This document shows, one piece after another, positions 6,382 through 10,286 of a DNA stretch of 10,286 nucleotides; position 1 is the first letter of the stretch, and every line of letters starts with the position of its first letter. The stretch is from Hyphomicrobiaceae bacterium. GTDB taxonomy: Bacteria; Pseudomonadota; Alphaproteobacteria; Rhizobiales; Hyphomicrobiaceae. Location: contig JAGRKR010000412.1 in NCBI GenBank assembly GCA_020442225.1, forward strand, positions 1 through 10,286. The letters run 5' to 3'. The position numbers and the translations under genes are program-made. Below the pieces are notes generated by a model that did not search any database, was not told where the DNA came from, and saw nothing but the letters and a program-made list of their open reading frames with translations.

Positions 6382-6396
6382 GAACGGCATGCGTTC
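6382..6396. promoter_or_regulatory. Dyad GAACG-N5-CGTTC upstream of ugd
   Basis: GAACG (6382-6386) and CGTTC (6392-6396) form a perfect dyad around GCATG, 34 nt upstream of the ugd start, where a repressor could block transcription or initiation. It resembles but is not the alphaproteobacterial LexA box, which is a direct repeat GTTC-N7-GTTC. The regulator is unknown. Confidence 0.3.
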
Positions 6397-6595
6397 CGCG
6401 GCACCACTCGTTCCACGCGTCGAGGCCGTCTGCGCGCCCGCCTCCACTGCCCTGAATCGGCCGGTTCGGTCGCGTCGGGACGGCCAGACAGTCGTGATGA
6501 GGCTCTATTCGAGAATTCGGGCACCGGCAAGTCGGCGAAAAGCGGCACACGGCCGCGCGACGCTGCCCACCCCCCACCTTCGAACGAGTGAGGTG

Positions 6596-6623
6596 GCGAC
6601 AGAGCCCCGAATATCGATATCAT
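6596..6623 (+). promoter_or_regulatory. Weak candidate promoter of the cyclase gene
   Basis: GCGACA and TATCAT are separated by 16 nt, about 65 nt upstream of the GTG at 6689. The -35 element matches the consensus at four of six positions. The perfect palindrome ATATCGATAT (6611-6620) overlaps the spacer and the -10 element, so a bound regulator could affect it. This is a tentative call. Confidence 0.2.
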
Positions 6624-6688
6624 GGCGCGCCCGGACGACGGCTGGTGGCGCGAGATCGAGACCTGCACCCAGCGCCGGCGATGCGGCG

Positions 6689-8920
6689 GTGTACGCGCAC
6701 GATCGATTCGCGAAGGAAGACAGCGCACTGCTCAAATTCTCGACCAGGCTCGGCTACGTTCTCACGGTCTCGGCCATTCTGGCCGTCGCTGTCGTGCTGC
6801 GGATCGCCGATCCGACGCCGGTCGCGCACATGCGCAACATCGTCTTCGATTCCTATCAGAGGCTCAGCCCCCGCCAGGTGCCCGCGCGGCTGCCGGTGCG
6901 CATCATCGACATCGACGACGCCTCGCTCGCCGCACTCGGCCAGTGGCCATGGCCGCGCTCACACCTCGCCGACATCGTAGTCAAGCTCAAGGCGCTCGGC
7001 GCCGTGGCCATCGGTATCGACATCCTCTTTCCCGAGCCCGATCGCCTGTCGCCCGACGCCCTGGCCAAGCTGCTGCCGGCGGGCGAGCAGTGGACGGCGC
7101 TCAAGCGGGAGCTGGCCACCCTGCCGGGCAACGACAGCCGCTTCGCCGACGCCATCGCCGGGGCGCCGGTCGTCATGGGCTTCGATGCCGATCCGGCAGG
7201 CAACAGCGCCGCGCCCCCCAGACGCGCCGGCTTCGCCTTCGCCGGTGACAATCCCCTGCAGTTCGTGCCGAAACTCGCCGGCCTCCGCACGAGCCTGCCG
7301 CTGCTCAATGCACGAGCCAAGGGCTCCGGTGGCATCCTCTGGCTGCCCGACCGCGATCAGATCGTCCGCCGCCTGCCGGTGATGGTCGCGGCCAGCGGCC
7401 GGCTCTACCCGTCGTTCGCGGCCGAGGTCGTGCGGGTCGCCAAGGCGGCCACCACCTACATCGTCAAATCGTCGGGCGCCAGCGGGGTCGAGTCCTTCGG
7501 GGAGCGGACGGGCGTCAGCGAGGTGCGGATCGGCCCCCTGCTCATCGCCACCGATGCGGAGGGCCAGCTCTGGCTGCATTTCTCCCGGCACGACCAACGC
7601 CGCTTCATTTCCGCCCGGCGGCTGTTCGACGGCACGCTGTCGCGCGAGGAGATCGCCGGCCGCATCGTCCTGATCGGCTCGAGCGCCGCCGGCCTGCAGG
7701 ACCTGCGGAGCACCCCTCTCGACGCCCTGGCGCCTGGGGTCGAGATCCACGCCCAGGCCATCGAGCAGATCCTGGCGGGGCAGGGTCTGTCGCGGCCGGA
7801 TTTCGCACTTGGCGCCGAACTGGCCTTCCTGCTTGCGGCCGGCATCCTGCTGGCTCTGCTCATCCGCCGCACAGGCGCAGCCTCCGGCGCTCTGGTCGGC
7901 GCCAGCTTCCTGGCGGCCGTGACGCTCGCCTCGTGGCTCGCCTTCACCACGAGCGGCTGGCTGCTCGATCCCGTCTATCCCACGCTGGCGGTGCTCGTCC
8001 TCTATCTGGCAGCGACCTTCTATCAGTATCTGCGCGCCGAGACGGACCGCAGCCGCATCCGCGTGGCTTTCAGCCACTACATGGCCCCCTCGCTGGTCGA
8101 TCAACTCGCCGATCACCCGGAATTGCTGCGCCTTGGCGGCGAGACGCGCGAGCTCACGATCCTGTTCGCCGATGTGCGCGGCTTCACATCGCTCTGCGAA
8201 GGCCTCTCTGCCGAGGAGGTGACGAGCTTCCTCAACCGGCTCTTCACACCGCTGAGCACCGTCGTGCTTGAGCACCGCGGCACCATCGACAAGTACATCG
8301 GTGACGCCGTCATGGCCTTCTGGAACGCGCCCCTCGACGATCCCGACCATGCGCGCAATGCCTGCCTCGCCGCCCTCGGCATGCAGGAGGCACTCGCCGT
8401 CTACAACCAGGACCGCGCCCGGGAGGCCGGCGGCCGGGCCACCCCCATCGCGCTCGGCTTCGGCATCAATACGGGTTCCTGCTGCGTCGGCAATTTCGGC
8501 TCCGTGCAGCGCTTCGACTACTCGGCCATCGGCGACAGCGTGAACGTCGCCTCCCGGCTCGAGAGCCTGACCAAGCTGTACGGCGTTGCGATCATCGTGG
8601 GCGAGACCACCATGCTCGCCACACCGGGGCTGGCGTTCCTCGAGATCGACACGGTGCAGGTGAAAGGCCGGCAGGAGCCGAGCCGCATCTTCGCGCTGAT
8701 CGGCGACGCGACCGTCGCGGTTTCGCCCGAGTTCGCCCGTCTCGCCGGCGAGCACGCGAGCCTCATCGCCGCGCTCAGAGGCGCCGACCCGACGCTCGCC
8801 GCGGCCGCCATCGCACACGCGCGCCAGACCTATCCGAAGTCTCTCGCGGATCTGCTGGACTATTACGAGTGTAACCTGACGAACGCCCGCGATAGCGAAG
8901 TGACCGGCAGCCTCGCCTGA
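6689..8920 (+). CDS. CHASE2 domain adenylate/guanylate cyclase (class III)
   Basis: This membrane cyclase makes cAMP (or cGMP) from ATP (GTP). With the GTG start it has 743 residues. An N-terminal membrane helix (about 22-41) leads into an extracytoplasmic CHASE2 sensor (about 45-365, with PVRIIDIDDASLAALGQWPWPR and GRIVLIGSSAAG). Three membrane helices follow at about 371-451, then the cytoplasmic catalytic domain. Metal-binding aspartates are D495 (FADVRGFTS) and D539 (DKYIGD). K535 and S612 (DYSAIGD) sit at the base-selecting positions, and Lys there favours ATP. N619 and R623 (SVNVASRLE) are the transition-state residues, so the enzyme should be active. The start is uncertain: an upstream frame to 6389 is arginine-rich and rejected, and a CTG at 6728 has a better ribosome site (AAGGAAG, 8 nt away). 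The CHASE2 ligand is unknown. Confidence 0.95.
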   Translation: MYAHDRFAKEDSALLKFSTRLGYVLTVSAILAVAVVLRIADPTPVAHMRNIVFDSYQRLSPRQVPARLPVRIIDIDDASLAALGQWPWPRSHLADIVVKLKALGAVAIGIDILFPEPDRLSPDALAKLLPAGEQWTALKRELATLPGNDSRFADAIAGAPVVMGFDADPAGNSAAPPRRAGFAFAGDNPLQFVPKLAGLRTSLPLLNARAKGSGGILWLPDRDQIVRRLPVMVAASGRLYPSFAAEVVRVAKAATTYIVKSSGASGVESFGERTGVSEVRIGPLLIATDAEGQLWLHFSRHDQRRFISARRLFDGTLSREEIAGRIVLIGSSAAGLQDLRSTPLDALAPGVEIHAQAIEQILAGQGLSRPDFALGAELAFLLAAGILLALLIRRTGAASGALVGASFLAAVTLASWLAFTTSGWLLDPVYPTLAVLVLYLAATFYQYLRAETDRSRIRVAFSHYMAPSLVDQLADHPELLRLGGETRELTILFADVRGFTSLCEGLSAEEVTSFLNRLFTPLSTVVLEHRGTIDKYIGDAVMAFWNAPLDDPDHARNACLAALGMQEALAVYNQDRAREAGGRATPIALGFGINTGSCCVGNFGSVQRFDYSAIGDSVNVASRLESLTKLYGVAIIVGETTMLATPGLAFLEIDTVQVKGRQEPSRIFALIGDATVAVSPEFARLAGEHASLIAALRGADPTLAAAAIAHARQTYPKSLADLLDYYECNLTNARDSEVTGSLA

Positions 8921-9029
8921 GGCGGTCCGCGCCTCCCGTCAGCCCATCGACGATGGCCGCGTGCAATCGGCCCGGCCGCTTGCTACAGTTCCGCCCCACC
9001 TGTCCACTCAGAGATCAGACGGCTCCAAA

Positions 9030-9401
9030 GTGCTATTCATCGCCCTCGGATACCTGTTGCTCAAGCATGCCATTGCGGACTTCTTCCTGCAGGGTCCTTA
9101 CCAGTGGCGCAACAAGGGAACATATGGCCATCCCGGCGGGCTCCTGCACTGCGCGATCCATCTGGTCCTGACGATGCCAGTGTTCCTCCTGCTTCCCGCC
9201 GGCAGTGTCGGTTACGCGGCGCTGATCCTGGTCGCGGAATTCGTCTTCCACTATCACGTCGACTGGAGCAAGGAGCAGGTCATCCGCCGCCTGTCGCTGA
9301 CGACCAGCAACGACGGCTACTGGCGCGCCATGGGCATAGATCAGCTCATGCACGGGCTCACCTATGTCGTCATCGTCATGGCGCTGACCTCGCGTGGCTG
9401 A
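9030..9401 (+). CDS. DUF3307 family small membrane protein
   Basis: This is a 123-residue integral membrane protein of unknown function. It shows family features: an opening helix ending in HAIADFFLQGPYQWRNKG, then HCAIHLVLTMPVFLLL, FHYHVDWSKEQV and DQLMHGLTYVVIVMAL. Three or four membrane helices are likely. The recurring His and Asp residues near helix ends could bind a metal (inference). The GTG at 9030 is preferred because codons between an upstream GTG at 8961 and this point include several rare ones for this genome (CTT, ACA, GTT, AGA, TCA), unlike the rest of the gene. Neither start has a strong Shine-Dalgarno. It lies 109 nt after the cyclase in the same direction and converges with the transporter gene, with 12 nt between stops. 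Confidence 0.8.
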   Translation: MLFIALGYLLLKHAIADFFLQGPYQWRNKGTYGHPGGLLHCAIHLVLTMPVFLLLPAGSVGYAALILVAEFVFHYHVDWSKEQVIRRLSLTTSNDGYWRAMGIDQLMHGLTYVVIVMALTSRG

Positions 9402-9429
9402 CGCGGCGGCTCGTCAGATCAGCGCCGCG
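9402..9429. repeat. 7-bp inverted repeat at the convergent gene ends
   Basis: CGCGGCG (9402-9408) and CGCCGCG (9423-9429) are perfect complements around a 14-nt loop, spanning the 12-nt gap and the last codons of the minus-strand gene. There is no T-tract, so it is at best a weak shared terminator. Confidence 0.25.
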
Positions 9430-10286
9430 ATCTCCTGATTGGCGAACTCCACCCGGTCGGCGAGCGCGCGGATGATGAACTGCAGGAAACGGGCAGCCAG
9501 CTCGGGCGAGTCCGCGAGCATGCGCTCGAAGTCGGTGCGCGACAGCGTATAGACCACCGTCATGCCCTCCGCGCCGACCGACGCCGCCCGGCGGGTCTGG
9601 CGGAAAAACCCCATCTCACCGACCACCGTCTTGCCGGACATGCGCCGGATGCGCAGCGGACGATCGCTGCCGTCGGCGACACTGACCGCGATGGCGCCCG
9701 CGGCGACGAGATCGATGGTGTCGGCCGGCTCGCCCGAGCGGTAGAGAATCTCGCCACCGCTCAACTCGGTCCGCACGAAATAAGCGAGCAGCCCGACGTG
9801 GCTGCCCGGCCTGCCGAGCTCGCGATCCAGCCAGGCCTCGAATGTCTCGCCGCCGCTCGGCTCGGCGGTCTCGCTCAGATCCGCGAGCAGGCGATCCTCG
9901 CACCACTCCAGCGCCTCGTTGCGGCTGGGCAGCACCTGATGGACGCGGCCATGGCCGAACAGCTCCGCCTGCTCGAGGGTCAGCAGCATCGACATGTCGA
10001 GGCCGCAATAGACCAGCGCAACGCGGTGCTCGTCGCAGTAGTTGCGGAGCTTGACCAGGCTCATGACCGCAGAAGAGTCAAAACCCGAGACGCCGGCGAA
10101 ATCCAGGATGAGATAGCGCGCACCGGGACCCGTCCGGTTCTCGACGCAGCGGCGCACGTGCTCGAACACGCCGTTCGACGAGCCGAAGAAAATGAACCCC
10201 GTGAGCCAGAGGACGTGGATGCTGCCGCCATGCTCGCGCAACAGGCGCGCGTCGGCGGCGCTGCGCTCGACGTTGCTGGCGAATGC
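9414..10286 (-). CDS. C-terminal part of SulP-family transporter with STAS and cyclic-nucleotide-binding domains
   Basis: The frame is open to the right edge (NVERSAADARLL leads straight into REHGGSIHV), so the TTG at 10241 is internal and the protein is truncated at its N-terminus. The 290 visible residues hold a STAS domain at about 22-135 (SIHVLWLTGFIFFGSS, LILDFAGVSGFDSSAV, with serines 71-72 at the usual phosphorylation position). A cyclic nucleotide-binding domain follows at about 160-275 (FVRTELSGGEILYRSGEPAD, then GEMGFFRQTRRAAS). In the latter, E224 and R233 correspond to the ribose- and phosphate-contacting residues of the phosphate-binding cassette. STAS plus CNBD is the known C-terminal architecture of a subset of bacterial SulP anion transporters, so the missing part should be the membrane domain. 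A free STAS-CNBD regulator is possible but less likely. The nearby cyclase suggests cyclic-nucleotide control. Confidence 0.88.
   Translation of the reverse strand, partial: AFASNVERSAADARLLREHGGSIHVLWLTGFIFFGSSNGVFEHVRRCVENRTGPGARYLILDFAGVSGFDSSAVMSLVKLRNYCDEHRVALVYCGLDMSMLLTLEQAELFGHGRVHQVLPSRNEALEWCEDRLLADLSETAEPSGGETFEAWLDRELGRPGSHVGLLAYFVRTELSGGEILYRSGEPADTIDLVAAGAIAVSVADGSDRPLRIRRMSGKTVVGEMGFFRQTRRAASVGAEGMTVVYTLSRTDFERMLADSPELAARFLQFIIRALADRVEFANQEIAALI

Larger units (their letters stand above)
6348..6688. other. Divergent intergenic region between ugd and the cyclase gene
   Basis: No gene is supported here. It must hold the ugd promoter (minus) and probably the cyclase promoter (plus). 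Visible elements are AGAGGGA (6354-6360, minus), the ugd ribosome site; a dyad GAACG/CGTTC at 6382-6396; and a perfect 10-bp palindrome ATATCGATAT at 6611-6620. A possible plus-strand promoter is GCGACA (6596-6601), 16 nt, TATCAT (6618-6623), but it is a weak match. Confidence 0.5.

Noticed and set aside
6382..6396. LexA (SOS) box upstream of ugd
   Set aside because: The alphaproteobacterial LexA site is the direct repeat GTTC-N7-GTTC; here the half-sites are inverted.
5271..6455. A 394-codon plus-strand open frame opposite ugd
   Set aside because: It has no recognisable domain and is explained by third-position G/C in ugd on the other strand.
6389..6688. N-terminal extension of the cyclase by about 100 codons
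   Set aside because: The translated segment is arginine/serine-rich without a domain, and it would leave almost no space for the ugd promoter.
6959..8818. A 619-codon open frame on the minus strand opposite the cyclase gene
   Set aside because: Composition (Glu/Asp/Gly/Ala/Arg-rich, no domain) is the usual antisense shadow of a GC-rich gene; the plus strand carries full cyclase motifs.
8961..9029. N-terminal extension of the DUF3307 protein from GTG 8961
   Set aside because: Codons in this part (CTT, ACA, GTT, AGA, TCA) are unlike the rest of the gene, and the family fold starts at about 9030.

Overview
The window looks like an ordinary chromosomal segment of an alphaproteobacterium, most likely Hyphomicrobiales (Rhizobiales). 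The evidence is the high G+C content (roughly two thirds by eye), strong G/C preference at third codon positions, and gene families typical of that order: a CHASE2 class III cyclase, a TPR protein with an N-terminal cysteine pair, a peptidoglycan-binding-like protein with a CGTC motif, and a lysine-rich exported protein with a CGTYMYY tail. The genus cannot be fixed from the sequence. I see no rRNA, tRNA, CRISPR array, insertion sequence or phage gene.

Layout. At the left edge, a 5'-truncated CurA-type NADP-dependent oxidoreductase (+) is followed after 8 nt by a histidine phosphatase (+). An exported TPR protein (+, 1662-2420) comes next. A 411-nt convergent gap holds a perfect DnaA-box sequence, a perfect GC hairpin and a clear intrinsic terminator for the next gene, a small lysine-rich secreted protein (-, 2832-3221). 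A 665-nt gene-free region separates it from a divergent membrane-anchored, proline/alanine-rich peptidoglycan-binding-like protein (+, 3887-4945). This converges on UDP-glucose 6-dehydrogenase (-, 5043-6347). A 341-nt divergent region then leads to a CHASE2 adenylate/guanylate cyclase (+, 6689-8920) and a small DUF3307 membrane protein (+, 9030-9401). At the right edge lies the C-terminal part of a SulP-type transporter with STAS and cyclic-nucleotide-binding domains (-, cut by the window end).

How the genes may work together. Two cell-envelope themes can be supported. The centre of the window holds exported or periplasmic proteins (TPR, poly-lysine, peptidoglycan-binding) beside the enzyme that makes UDP-glucuronate, the precursor of acidic surface polysaccharides. 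The right end places a membrane cyclase about 0.5 kb from a transporter that carries a cyclic-nucleotide-binding domain, so a local cAMP (or cGMP) signalling pair is possible; this is inference from domains and proximity. I did not find a convincing undescribed multi-gene system. The most unusual single item is the exported lysine-rich protein and its repetitive gene.
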